Source of the DNA: Accumulibacter sp.
GTDB lineage: Bacteria; Pseudomonadota; Gammaproteobacteria; Burkholderiales; Rhodocyclaceae
DNA length: 46,329 bases
Assembly: GCA_016788495.1 (NCBI GenBank)
Contig: JAEUOM010000036.1
Coordinates: 1 to 46,329 of the forward strand
Direction of reading: 5' to 3'
Positions within the stretch are counted from its first letter, which is position 1. Each line of letters starts with the position of its first letter. The notes under the pieces are model-generated. The model did not search any database. It was not told where the DNA came from and worked only from the letters and a program-made list of their open reading frames with translations. Shown in pieces: positions 29,897 through 38,410 of this stretch. The position numbers and the translations under genes are program-made.

Positions 29897-30670
29897 CTAA
29901 TCGCGGCCAGCGAAGAAACCGACGATCCGCCTGATCCGTCGGCGGTCCGCCGCGGTCAGCCGCTGCTGCTGCGCATAGTCGAGATAGAAACGCAGCCGCT
30001 GGCTGCGCGACAGCTGCGTCCTGGCCAGTTTGTCGAGACACGCGAGATCCTTGATGACCCGGTAGCCCAGCACCGCACCGCGGTAGAAACTGCCGCTCGG
30101 GCAGTCGATCAGGTAGACCGTCGGCACGGCAGCACCGTCGACCAGGAGATTGCGCCACTTGAGATCATTGTGCGCAAAGCCTGCCGCGTGCAGCGTCCGC
30201 GCGATAGTCGCCACCTGGTGCAGGACCTGCGCCAGCCATTGCCGGTCGCGCAGTCGTGGATCGCCGGCATGGGCCATCTCTGCCAGGTTCAGCGTATCGC
30301 GTATCTCCTCGGTGATCAGCGCCCCGCGCGTGAACCGCCCCAGGCGGCGCTCCAGGCCATAGGCGACGAGGGTTGCCGTCGGGATTCCCCAGGCCCGGAA
30401 AGCCTGCAGGTTCTGCCACTCGGCACGCACCCGCTGCAGGCCGAACCAGCGACGCAGGCCAAACCAGCGGCGCACGGCACTCTTGCCCTTGCCGCTGCCG
30501 GTGTAGCGCTTGACATAGTAGCGCCGGCCATCGACGCTGACGCGCAGGACACGACTGATCAGATCGTGGGTGATGGGTTCACCTTCGAGAGAGAACACCC
30601 GCTCGAGGTCGGCGAACAGGGTAGCTGCCGAACCGTGCGCGAAATCGGAATTGAGATACCAGTGGTTCAT
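29897..30670 (-). CDS. WapP-like LPS core heptose kinase
   Basis: A 257-residue member of the LPS kinase family. The ATP lysine is likely K54 (YYVKRYTG), the catalytic loop HNDLKWRNLLVD (167-178) has an intact Asp, and the metal-binding Asp is D189 in YLIDCPSG. It resembles the second kinase of the pseudomonad waa cluster (WapP). It starts inside the stop of waaP (ATGA overlap). Residues 67-78 contain a doubled RRWFGL, the product of an 18-nt tandem duplication. The exact heptose position it phosphorylates cannot be read from sequence. Confidence 0.82.
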   Translation of the reverse strand: MNHWYLNSDFAHGSAATLFADLERVFSLEGEPITHDLISRVLRVSVDGRRYYVKRYTGSGKGKSAVRRWFGLRRWFGLQRVRAEWQNLQAFRAWGIPTATLVAYGLERRLGRFTRGALITEEIRDTLNLAEMAHAGDPRLRDRQWLAQVLHQVATIARTLHAAGFAHNDLKWRNLLVDGAAVPTVYLIDCPSGSFYRGAVLGYRVIKDLACLDKLARTQLSRSQRLRFYLDYAQQQRLTAADRRRIRRIVGFFAGRD

Positions 30671-31491
30671 GTCATCTCGCCGCGGGCAAGCTTGCGCTCG
30701 TAACGTGCCTGCAGTCGCTGCGCCGTACGCTGCAAGTGGTCGAGCAGGGGGGCTTCCTGGCGCAGGACCAGGCGCAACGGCCGGGCGAAATAGACCCTGA
30801 CGAAACGCAGCAGATCGTTCCGCTTCAGGCCGATGCCGAGTGCCGAAAAATGGAGGGCGGCCAGGTCCTTGTCACGCCAGCGCCGTGGCGTCGCCGCACG
30901 TACCTGTGCCCGGTGCAGATCGATCAGTGACAGCCGCAACTGCTCGGGCGTCGGCGGCGGATCCAGGTGGACGAGGAAGTGGCAGATGTAGAAATCGCGA
31001 TGGTTGACACCGGCGCCGTGCATGCGCCGCGCCAGTTCGGCGACACGCCGGACCAATGCCCGCTTCAGCCGAAGCTCGGGCGGCCGCATCGACCAATCGG
31101 CACAGTAGTCCTCCAGGCTCACAGTCGGCGCGAGTTCTTCAGTGACGATGAACGACGACTGCCGTGCTGGATTCCTGCCGCTGCAACCACAGGCGACCAC
31201 GCGCATGGTATCGACGCCGCAGGTGTTCAGACGCTGCACTGCCTGCCACTCGTTCTGCGCACCGAGCACCGGCAGGCGACAGCGAAGGAGGTTCTTGGCG
31301 ATCTCGGCCCAGCCGACACCGCGATGAATCTTCACGAAATAGCCGCGCCCGGCAACCTCCGTGCGCAAGGTGCGGCGTGCCTCAAGCTGCCGAAAGACCT
31401 TGCCCTGCAACGCCTCGACGGCGACAAACGGGTCCTGCCCGGACCACAGGGAACGGAAAGGTTCATCGAGGCAGAGGAGACGCGCGCTCAT
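30667..31491 (-). CDS. waaP: LPS core heptose I kinase WaaP (RfaP)
   Basis: Transfers phosphate from ATP to heptose I of the LPS inner core, at the cytoplasmic face of the inner membrane. At 274 residues it matches WaaP length. YFVKIHRGVGW (with K54) and the catalytic loop VNHRDFYICHFLVH, with Asp166, are characteristic; IDLHRAQ (D191) supplies the metal-binding residue. It overlaps waaG upstream and the WapP-like gene downstream by 4 nt each, a tightly coupled operon. In pseudomonads this phosphate is essential for outer-membrane integrity. Confidence 0.94.
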   Translation of the reverse strand: MSARLLCLDEPFRSLWSGQDPFVAVEALQGKVFRQLEARRTLRTEVAGRGYFVKIHRGVGWAEIAKNLLRCRLPVLGAQNEWQAVQRLNTCGVDTMRVVACGCSGRNPARQSSFIVTEELAPTVSLEDYCADWSMRPPELRLKRALVRRVAELARRMHGAGVNHRDFYICHFLVHLDPPPTPEQLRLSLIDLHRAQVRAATPRRWRDKDLAALHFSALGIGLKRNDLLRFVRVYFARPLRLVLRQEAPLLDHLQRTAQRLQARYERKLARGEMT

Positions 31492-32600
31492 TTCAGGATG
31501 ACGTCGGCGGCGCGCTCGGCGTTGTCATAGATGTCGGCGACCTCGGCGAAAGCGAGGCCATTGGCCTGCCAGCGGCGGCGCGCTGGCTCGTCCTCGAGCA
31601 TCCTGAGCAGCGTCTGGTCGAGGGAGGACTGCACGAAGGGCTCATCAATGATCACACCGGCATCGGCCTCGACGATGTAATGCGCGTAGCCACAGACAGC
31701 GGTGGCAAGTACCGGCAATCCGGCAACCAGTGCCTCGAGCAGCACGCTACCGGTGTTCTCGTTGTAGGCGGGATGCAGCAGGAGGTCGGCGCCGAGCAGA
31801 ACGCGCGGAATGTCGCTGCGTCCCGGCAGGATGCGGACGCGTTCGGCGACGCCGAGGAGGCGCGCCTGGCCTTGGAAGAAGCGTGGGTCGTCATCGCCGA
31901 TGACCAGCAGCAGACAGCGTGCGCCAAGCTCGGGCGGCAGCGCAGCCAGGGCCTTCAGACTGCGGTCGAGACCCTTCGTCCGGAACCCCGAGCCCAGCTG
32001 CAGGAGCAGGAACTGGTCATCACGCAACCCCAACTCGCCGCGCAGCGCCAACCGCACTTCCGCCGCGTCCGACGGCGCCCGCCGGTCCGGCGAGATGCCG
32101 GGCGGCAGCAGGTGGAATCGATCGGCAGCGGTACCATGATAGGTCTGGAAGAGAGCCTGCTGCACCGGTGACAGGATCAGGATTTCCACCCCCGCATGCG
32201 GAGCGAAAACCGCCCGCTCGTAAGCCGCGAAATGTCGGTAACGTCCCGACAGGCGATACAGCGGACCACGCTGTGTGCGGGCCTTTGCCTCGAAACACGA
32301 GTCGGCGGCGAAATAGACGTCCAGTCCCGGCATCTTGTTGAAGCCGACGACGCGTTCGGCGGGATGTGCCGCCAGATCGCTGTCCACCCAGTCGCTGAAG
32401 CGCTGATAGCGGCGCCGGTTGGTCAACCCGCGAACCGGCACCAGGACGAGTTCGAAACCGGGCGGAAGATCCCCGCGCCATTCCAGAGTGTAGACCCGGA
32501 TCGCATGGCCGCGCGCTTGGCAGGCCAGCGCCACGCGGAGAAAATCGCGCTGCAGGCCACCGAACGGAAAGTACTTGTAGAGACAGAAGGCGATCTGCAT
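31488..32600 (-). CDS. waaG: LPS core glucosyltransferase WaaG (RfaG), GT4 family
   Basis: Adds the first outer-core hexose to heptose II. The 370-residue GT-B protein begins MQIAFCLYKYFPFGGLQRDF, which is highly typical of WaaG. The C-terminal donor domain has LLQLGSGFRTKGLDRSLKAL and the family motif in NENTGSVLLEALVAGLPVL with the two conserved glutamates. It is the first gene of the waaG–waaP–WapP-like–tandem kinase run and starts 52 nt after the acyltransferase gene. Confidence 0.94.
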   Translation of the reverse strand: MQIAFCLYKYFPFGGLQRDFLRVALACQARGHAIRVYTLEWRGDLPPGFELVLVPVRGLTNRRRYQRFSDWVDSDLAAHPAERVVGFNKMPGLDVYFAADSCFEAKARTQRGPLYRLSGRYRHFAAYERAVFAPHAGVEILILSPVQQALFQTYHGTAADRFHLLPPGISPDRRAPSDAAEVRLALRGELGLRDDQFLLLQLGSGFRTKGLDRSLKALAALPPELGARCLLLVIGDDDPRFFQGQARLLGVAERVRILPGRSDIPRVLLGADLLLHPAYNENTGSVLLEALVAGLPVLATAVCGYAHYIVEADAGVIIDEPFVQSSLDQTLLRMLEDEPARRRWQANGLAFAEVADIYDNAERAADVILK

Positions 32601-32652
32601 CAGGAATGGTCGCTGCCGATATCGTGGGGCGAGAAGCGCTGCTGCCAGCGCA

Positions 32653-33522
32653 TCACGGCGCCATCCCGCCTGCGGGAAGCGGCGACGATTCGCTGCGACG
32701 ACGCCCTTTGTAACGGTTGTAGCCCCAAAGATACTGTCCCGGGCACTGGCGGATCAACTGCTCGATCTCGCGATTGATCTGTTGCGCCCGTTCTTCGATG
32801 GTGCCCTGAATCGCTTGCGTCGGCTCCTGCAGATGGAAATGATAACCGGCACCGCCGGGAAGCCGTTCGGCCCAGACCATGATCACCGCTGCACCGCTGT
32901 CGACCAGTCGCGCCGCCAGCGTCATGGTGTACGCGGGTTGGCCAAAGAAGTCGAGCCAGCGGCCGTCGCCGGCTTTCGGCACCTGGTCGGGCAGCATACC
33001 GACCGCTTCGCCACGCTTGAGCGCCTTCAGCAGGCTGCGCACTCCCGACAGATCGGCCGCTGCCAGGTGCAGCTGCGCCCGCGCCCGACCGTCTTCGATC
33101 AGCCTCTGCAGCCACGCCCGTTTCGGTGGCCGGTAGAGGCACGTGATCGGCGCCTGCGTGGACAGGTACTGTGCCGTGATCTCGAAGCAGCCCAGATGAG
33201 GCGTCAGGTAGAGAATTCCCCTGCCTCGTCGCGTGGCCGCCTCGGCCAGTTCCCAGCCTGAGACCTTGACCACCCGCGCTACCGTTTCTGCCAGGGGCCG
33301 CACCCAGACGTGCGTCAGTTCCAGCCCCGCTTTGCCCGCTTCGCCGATGGCGACCGGTCGTACCCGCCTCGCTTCTTCCTCGCCGAGCGCCAGACGCATG
33401 TTTTCTTCCATGTGTCGGCGATAGGTCGGCGAGCACAGCCAGACGAGCCAGCCGAGCGCTGCCCCGAGCGCATGCAGCCAGGAAAGCGGCAGGTGGCCAA
33501 GGAGGCGAAACAGGGTACGCAC
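32653..33522 (-). CDS. Lysophospholipid/lipid A acyltransferase (LpxL/HtrB family)
   Basis: An inner-membrane acyltransferase of 289 residues from GTG 33522 (GGAAGA upstream; an in-frame ATG-type start at 33597 would lack a membrane-like N-terminus). One hydrophobic N-terminal segment (LSWLHALGAALGWLVWL) is followed by the catalytic motif HLGCFE (H109, E114 of the HX4D/E signature) and LLPDQVPKAGDG. Known members add a secondary acyl chain to Kdo2-lipid A. A position near metK is common in betaproteobacteria, where such genes are usually called LpxL-like; an ornithine-lipid acyltransferase cannot be excluded. It heads the LPS core operon. Confidence 0.88.
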   Translation of the reverse strand: MRTLFRLLGHLPLSWLHALGAALGWLVWLCSPTYRRHMEENMRLALGEEEARRVRPVAIGEAGKAGLELTHVWVRPLAETVARVVKVSGWELAEAATRRGRGILYLTPHLGCFEITAQYLSTQAPITCLYRPPKRAWLQRLIEDGRARAQLHLAAADLSGVRSLLKALKRGEAVGMLPDQVPKAGDGRWLDFFGQPAYTMTLAARLVDSGAAVIMVWAERLPGGAGYHFHLQEPTQAIQGTIEERAQQINREIEQLIRQCPGQYLWGYNRYKGRRRSESSPLPAGGMAP

Positions 33523-33583
33523 GCGGTCTTCCGAAGAGGGCAGGGGATGGATGATGCAGCACGGGCGGCAGCAATACACGCTT

Positions 33584-33613
33584 TTGACCGAGCGCAACGA
33601 GAAAAAGTATAAT
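33584..33613 (+). promoter_or_regulatory. Sigma-70 promoter of metK
   Basis: TTGACC (33584-33589), an 18-nt spacer and a perfect TATAAT (33608-33613). Transcription should start near 33620, giving a leader of about 143 nt before the metK GTG. Confidence 0.88.
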
Positions 33614-33762
33614 TATCCATCCGCCGAGTTAATCAGGACAACTTGCAGGGCGGAACGAGCCGCAGGAGCGGCCAGCAAATACTGCTAAAGCGTCGTCTGC
33701 TCGAACCCCGGAGCCGGCCACGCGGTCGTTTCGGGGTATTTCAATTTTGGAGCAGGCGCAGC
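33614..33762 (+). promoter_or_regulatory. Structured 5' leader of metK (possible riboswitch or other RNA control)
   Basis: Visible pairings are TCCGCC (33620-33625) with GGCGGA (33649-33654); GCCGC (33659-33663) with GCGGC (33668-33672); AGCA with TGCT (33674-33686); and CTTGCAG in the loop of the first stem (33642-33648), which can pair with CTGC plus AAG at 33682-33690 as a pseudoknot. Nearer the gene, CTGCTC (33697-33702) pairs with GAGCAG (33750-33755), which includes part of the GGAG ribosome-binding site, with an inner ACCCCG/CGGGGT stem. The long metK leader and the cover over the start site suggest translational control. It does not show the hallmark pieces I know for SAM-I or SAH riboswitches. 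Confidence 0.45.
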
Positions 33763-34932
33763 GTGAGCAAAGACTACCTCTTCACTTCGGAATCGGTTTC
33801 CGAAGGCCATCCGGACAAGGTCGCCGACCAGATCTCCGATTCCATCCTCGACGCCATCCTGTCCGAGGATCCGCCGGCAAGGGTTGCCTGCGAGACTCTG
33901 GTGTCGACCGGCCTGGTGGTGATCTCGGGCGAGATCACCACCAAGGCGCACATCAACTACCGCGAGATTGCCCAAGAGGCGGTCCGTCGCATCGGTTACG
34001 ACAACTCCGAGATCGGCTTCGACTACAAGAGCTGTGCCATCCTGACAGCGATCAACCGCCAGTCGCCCGACATCGCCCAGGGCGTCAACGAGGGACAGGG
34101 CCTGGATCTCGACCAGGGTGCCGGCGACCAGGGTCTGATGTTTGGTTACGCCTGCGACGAAACGGCTTCACTGATGCCGCTGCCGATCCACTACGCACAC
34201 CGGATCATGCAGCGCCAGGCCGAAGTGCGCCGCGACGGCCGGCTACCATGGCTGCGCCCGGACGCCAAGAGCCAGCTCAGCGTCCGCTACGTCGATGGCA
34301 GACCGGTCTCCATCGACACCATCGTTGTGTCGACACAGCACGACCCTGGGGTGTCGCACGCGCAGATTTCGGAAGCGGTGATCGAGGAGGTGATCAAGCC
34401 GGTCGTTCCCAACGAACTGCTGACCAGCAACACCCGCTATCTGGTCAACCCGACGGGGCGCTTCGTCGTCGGCGGCCCGCATGGTGACTGCGGCCTGACC
34501 GGCCGCAAGATCATCGTCGACACTTACGGCGGCGCTGCCCGGCACGGGGGCGGAGCCTTCTCCGGCAAGGATCCGTCGAAAGTGGACCGGTCGGCCGCCT
34601 ACGCCGCGCGTTACGTCGCCAAGAACGTCGTCGCCGCCGGGCTGGCCTCGCGCTGCGAGGTGCAGGTCGCCTATGCCATCGGCGTGGCTCGGCCGGTATC
34701 ACTGATGGTCAATACCTTTGGCACCGGCAAGGTGAGCGACGAGCTCATTGTCGATCTGATCGGCAAGCATTTCGATCTCCGTCCGAAGGGCATCATCCAG
34801 TCGCTCGACCTGCTACGCCCGATCTACCGCAAGACGGCGGCTTACGGGCACTTCGGCCGCGATGAACCCGAATTCACCTGGGAAGCGACCGACAAGGCAG
34901 CAGCCCTGCGCGCCGACGCCGGTCTTTCGTAG
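33763..34932 (+). CDS. metK: S-adenosylmethionine synthetase
   Basis: Makes SAM from methionine and ATP. The 389-residue protein starts at GTG 33763 (GGAG 10 nt upstream) with [25 protein letters not shown] in the expected place. Signature hexapeptide-like [12 protein letters not shown] and glycine-rich [16 protein letters not shown] loops are present and complete. In-frame codons back to 33643 lie in the structured leader and are not counted. A strong terminator follows, so metK is a single-gene transcript. Confidence 0.98.
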   Translation: MSKDYLFTSESVSEGHPDKVADQISDSILDAILSEDPPARVACETLVSTGLVVISGEITTKAHINYREIAQEAVRRIGYDNSEIGFDYKSCAILTAINRQSPDIAQGVNEGQGLDLDQGAGDQGLMFGYACDETASLMPLPIHYAHRIMQRQAEVRRDGRLPWLRPDAKSQLSVRYVDGRPVSIDTIVVSTQHDPGVSHAQISEAVIEEVIKPVVPNELLTSNTRYLVNPTGRFVVGGPHGDCGLTGRKIIVDTYGGAARHGGGAFSGKDPSKVDRSAAYAARYVAKNVVAAGLASRCEVQVAYAIGVARPVSLMVNTFGTGKVSDELIVDLIGKHFDLRPKGIIQSLDLLRPIYRKTAAYGHFGRDEPEFTWEATDKAAALRADAGLS

Positions 34933-34956
34933 AAAGCAGCGACTGGCGAAGACGAC

Positions 34957-34982
34957 AAGGGGCCGGACGGCCCCTTCTTTTT
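34957..34982 (+). terminator. Rho-independent terminator of metK
   Basis: AAGGGGCC and GGCCCCTT form an 8-bp stem with a 4-nt loop, followed by CTTTTT. It begins 24 nt after the metK stop. Confidence 0.92.
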
Positions 34983-35051
34983 GCGGCTCGTCGTATTGCA
35001 GTGTAGACTGCCACCTGCAAGGAAGATGGCGCGAGCGCAAGGGGAATCGCG

Positions 35052-36281
35052 ATGCTCAAGAAGATCGGCGTCAGGCAACTCACAGTCGGCATGTACCTCA
35101 AGGAGTTCTGCGGCTCCTGGGTGGAGCACCCGTTCTGGCGCTCATCCTTCGTCATCACCGACCCGAAGGATATTGATGCCATCCGCGCCAGCAGCATTCG
35201 CGAGGTCTGGATCGACTCGTCAAAGGGCCTCGATGTCGCAGTCGGCGAACCGGTTTGCTCAGTGGCCGAACGCGAGGCACAGGTCGACGCCGAACTGGCA
35301 AGTGCTGCACAGCAGGAGCGTCAGCTCGAGCGGGTCTCCACGGCCGCCGAGTTCGCCCGTGCGGCAAAGATCGTCGCCAAGTCACGGCAGGCCGTCACCT
35401 CGATGTTCGAGGAGGCACGCATGGGCAGGGCCGTCGATGCGACCACTGCGCAACGGCTGGTCGAGGAGATCTCGGACTCGGTGAGCCGCAACCCGGGAGC
35501 GCTGATCAGCTTGGCCCGCCTGAAGACGGCTGACGACTACACCTACATGCATTCGGTAGCGGTCTGCGCCTTGATGGTCGCGCTGGCCCGGGAACTCGGC
35601 ATGGATGAGGCGCAGGGACGCGCCGCCGGCACTGCCGGGTTGCTGCATGACCTCGGCAAGGCGGTGATGCCGCTGGACGTGCTCAACAAGCCCGGCAAGC
35701 TGACCGATGCCGAGTTTGCCATCATCCGCTCGCATCCCGAGGAAGGCCACCGGTTGCTGCTGCAGGCAAAGGATGCCGACGCGGTGGCGCTTGACGTCGT
35801 CCTGCACCATCACGAAAAGGTCGACGGATCGGGCTACCCGAAACGATTGCGCGGCGACCAGATCAGCATCTTTGCCAAGATGGGTGCAGTGTGCGACGTA
35901 TACGACGCGATCACTTCGAACCGGCCCTACAAGGCGGGTTGGGATCCGGCGGAATCGGTGCGCAAGATGGCGGAGTGGAGTCAGGGGCACTTCGACCCGC
36001 GCGTCTTTCAGGCCTTCGTCAAGAGCATCGGCATCTACCCGATCGGCTCGCTGGTACTCCTCAGCTCGGGACGCCTGGGAGTCGTCACGGAGCAGGGCCA
36101 GAAGTCGCTCCTGACACCACTGGTCAAGGTCTTTTTCTCGACGCGCAGCAACGCACGCATCCGTCCCGAGATCATCGACTTGGGCAGCGCCGGTTGTCCG
36201 CACCGGATCGTCGGTCGTGAGGATCCAGAGAAATGGAAGTTCCCCGACCTCAACGAGATGTGGTGCGCGGCCCCGTCATGA
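35052..36281 (+). CDS. HD-GYP domain c-di-GMP phosphodiesterase with DUF3391
   Basis: A 409-residue soluble protein. The N-terminal DUF3391-type region (about 1-130; IGVRQLTVGMYLKEFCGSW) precedes the HD-GYP domain. Metal ligands include H199/D200 (LLHDLGKA), and the signature HHEKVDGSGYPKRLRG (253-268) is complete, so it should hydrolyse c-di-GMP. A beta-rich tail of about 80 residues (GSLVLLSSGRLGVV…) follows. No membrane segment is seen. It lies after the metK terminator with its own start at ATG 35052. Together with the cyclase at the left edge it is the second c-di-GMP enzyme in the window, though not linked to it. Confidence 0.93.
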   Translation: MLKKIGVRQLTVGMYLKEFCGSWVEHPFWRSSFVITDPKDIDAIRASSIREVWIDSSKGLDVAVGEPVCSVAEREAQVDAELASAAQQERQLERVSTAAEFARAAKIVAKSRQAVTSMFEEARMGRAVDATTAQRLVEEISDSVSRNPGALISLARLKTADDYTYMHSVAVCALMVALARELGMDEAQGRAAGTAGLLHDLGKAVMPLDVLNKPGKLTDAEFAIIRSHPEEGHRLLLQAKDADAVALDVVLHHHEKVDGSGYPKRLRGDQISIFAKMGAVCDVYDAITSNRPYKAGWDPAESVRKMAEWSQGHFDPRVFQAFVKSIGIYPIGSLVLLSSGRLGVVTEQGQKSLLTPLVKVFFSTRSNARIRPEIIDLGSAGCPHRIVGREDPEKWKFPDLNEMWCAAPS

Positions 36282-36304
36282 CGGCGGCAGCGCCCCGTTC
36301 AGCT

Positions 36305-36445
36305 CTACTTGTGGTAGCCGCGACCAGCCGCCATGCGTGCGGTCTGTGCAGAGCCCTCGTGTCCGAACAGGCTCCACCCCTGATACTGAGCGTTGCTGAA
36401 CAGGGCGAGCGCGAGCAATCCGGCGAGCCAGTTGGCCTTGATCAT
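36305..36445 (-). CDS. 46-residue single-pass membrane peptide of the SPFH/DUF4178 cassette
   Basis: ATG 36445 opens one base after the DUF4178 stop and runs 46 residues: MIKANWLAGLLALALFSN, a short membrane helix, then AQYQGWSLFGHEGS and a basic, Tyr/His-ended tail (GRGYHK). The immediate position after the DUF4178 gene, and an AQYxGWSLF motif that I recall from like-placed peptides in relatives, support it as a real gene. Function unknown; perhaps a small partner of the DUF4178/SPFH complex. Confidence 0.65.
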   Translation of the reverse strand: MIKANWLAGLLALALFSNAQYQGWSLFGHEGSAQTARMAAGRGYHK

Positions 36446-36446
36446 T

Positions 36447-38369
36447 TCAGCCCTCGTCTTCGTCGCCGCCCGCGTCGTCGCCAACATCGCTTTCGCGCCA
36501 GCGTCGTGCCTCGAATGAATTGCGCCGCCAACGGGATAGCAGCGGGAAGACGGCAAGGAAAATCAGCAGCAGCACGAAGTTGGACCAGCCGGTCGGGTTG
36601 CGTATGACCTCGATGGTATCGACTACGGCCTCCCCGTTGTCGCTTCCGAGTTCGTATTCGATCACCAGCTGATAGGTGCCGGCCGGCACCGCCCGGAAGA
36701 CCAGTTCGTCGACCGGCGATCCTTCGCTCCAGCTCTCGCCGTCTTCGACCCCCTTGTAGTGGCTGATCTCCTGCAGGCCGAGATGCGCCTCGCCGGTGTT
36801 CTTCTCGACCAGAGTCGTGTTCACCGACAACCAGTTGTTGACGACGCTGGTCTGGTGCCGAACGAGCAGCGCACGCGCGCGGCTCTTGAGAATGAACTCC
36901 TGGCTGGTCAGCGTCGCCTCCTCGTTCTGTGCCGAAAGAACGAGGCGTTGCCGGAGCACGAGTTCGGAAGCCAGAAGAAAGGTGAAAGCCAGCTGCACCA
37001 AGGTCGCCGCCAGCACCAGTTTCCAGAACAGACGACAGGTCTGACGATGCGTCTCGACCAGAGGATTCGGCTGGTTGGCATAGACCTCCCGGCGCAGCGG
37101 CGGCGGTGCCTTGATGCCAAAGGCGGCGCACAGTTCGGCGGGTTCCAGGTACTCGGCCTGTGACCAGGTGGCTTCGCGCTCATTGACCTCGCGTGACAGC
37201 ATCAGCGGCGGGCAGATGTAGTCGTCGACCACGCAGCGCTCGCCGACCGTCACCCGCCAGTAGAACTCGCCAACGACGTAGATCACCTCGGCCTCGCCAT
37301 GATTGAAGAGGCGAAACTCCCGCCCGGCGTGGGTGAACTTCGCCTCGCCGCGGCTGACGACGGGCGGATTCGGCAGGTTGCGCGCCAGATTCCAGTGGCC
37401 CTGATACTCGACCAGCCAGGCAAAGCCCTCCTGCACGTTGTACAGCAGGTATTCCGACCACGAGCAATCGGACCCGCCGGAACTCGAACTGCGCCGCATG
37501 AAACCGATCACCCGCCAGTCGCTGCCGCGCAGCTGACCCGCACTGCCGAGCGGCAGCCAGGGCACTTCACGCAGAGCCTGCGCGGCCCGCGACAGCAGAC
37601 TGAGATGCTCGTTCCCGACACCGATGATCGAGCCGCAGCTTTCGCAGCCAATGCTTTCGGTCGCCGGCGAGTGAATCGTCAGCGGTGCCGCACAGTGCGG
37701 ACAGTTCAACGCACGCGCCGCGACCTGCCGTGCCGCCGCGGCCGGCGGCTCCTGCGCATCCCTGAGCTTGTCGAGCTGCAGATCGGCGAAAGCAACCGAC
37801 TGGCCGACAAAGACCAGCGGCGGCGTCTCGCTGTAATCGATCGTCAGGAAGCGATCGTTGCCTCGCAGGTCAGCGGTATTGACGTCGTAACCCGCGGCGA
37901 CGCGGACAGGCAGCTCGCCCTCGCCGGCAATGCAGCGCGCCGTCGCCAGATCGGTGACAATGAATCGCCGCCCGTCGAGAGTGACCGGCATCTCGGGCGT
38001 CAGCGCCGCGAATGCCGGCAGTGGATCGCTGACCGCGACCTGTGCGCTGACGATGAACTCGCCGGACGCCTCGGCAAGCCAGGCGCTGCGCCCGTCATCG
38101 AAGAGGATGTGCCACTCGTTCCAGACGCCCGATTCGTACTGCAGCTGGATGCGACCGACGACAGCAAAATGGCGCTGACGAAAATGGCCCTCGCTGCCAA
38201 TCCGAATCGGCGAACTGTCCTCGAGCAGTTCGGCCATGCGCCCGATGTTCTGCAGATCCTCGCCGCTGCGCAGCAGCGTGCTGCGGCAGAAATCGCAGAC
38301 GACATACAGCGAGGTCGCAGCGCGAAAGACGACCGGCGCGCCACAGGACGGGCAGCTGGCTCTCTTCAC
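36447..38369 (-). CDS. Membrane-anchored DUF4178 protein with two zinc ribbons
   Basis: A 640-residue protein with a repeated plan. Zinc ribbon 1 (C6, C9, C25, C28) is followed by a DUF4178 beta-rich module (about 55-200); zinc ribbon 2 (C223, C226, C242, C245) is followed by a second DUF4178-like module (about 270-410). Then come a membrane helix (about 449-471), an outside segment of about 120 residues with a beta-rich part (GTYQLVIEYELG), a second helix (about 597-612) and a short acidic cytoplasmic tail. Related clusters often have two separate DUF4178 genes; here both modules are in one protein, which looks like a fusion. It starts 41 nt after the SPFH gene. Biochemical role unknown; membrane stress or repair is inferred from the SPFH partner. 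Confidence 0.85.
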   Translation of the reverse strand: MKRASCPSCGAPVVFRAATSLYVVCDFCRSTLLRSGEDLQNIGRMAELLEDSSPIRIGSEGHFRQRHFAVVGRIQLQYESGVWNEWHILFDDGRSAWLAEASGEFIVSAQVAVSDPLPAFAALTPEMPVTLDGRRFIVTDLATARCIAGEGELPVRVAAGYDVNTADLRGNDRFLTIDYSETPPLVFVGQSVAFADLQLDKLRDAQEPPAAAARQVAARALNCPHCAAPLTIHSPATESIGCESCGSIIGVGNEHLSLLSRAAQALREVPWLPLGSAGQLRGSDWRVIGFMRRSSSSGGSDCSWSEYLLYNVQEGFAWLVEYQGHWNLARNLPNPPVVSRGEAKFTHAGREFRLFNHGEAEVIYVVGEFYWRVTVGERCVVDDYICPPLMLSREVNEREATWSQAEYLEPAELCAAFGIKAPPPLRREVYANQPNPLVETHRQTCRLFWKLVLAATLVQLAFTFLLASELVLRQRLVLSAQNEEATLTSQEFILKSRARALLVRHQTSVVNNWLSVNTTLVEKNTGEAHLGLQEISHYKGVEDGESWSEGSPVDELVFRAVPAGTYQLVIEYELGSDNGEAVVDTIEVIRNPTGWSNFVLLLIFLAVFPLLSRWRRNSFEARRWRESDVGDDAGGDEDEG

Positions 38370-38410
38370 GAGTGGCGGGCCGGCGCCGTCAGTCGGTCAG
38401 GCGGCTCGAA

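Noticed and set aside
28538..30703. A 721-codon plus-strand open frame opposite the LPS kinase genes
   Set aside because: It mirrors intact kinase genes on the other strand, has no family motif and no ribosome-binding site; long antisense frames are expected in GC-rich DNA.
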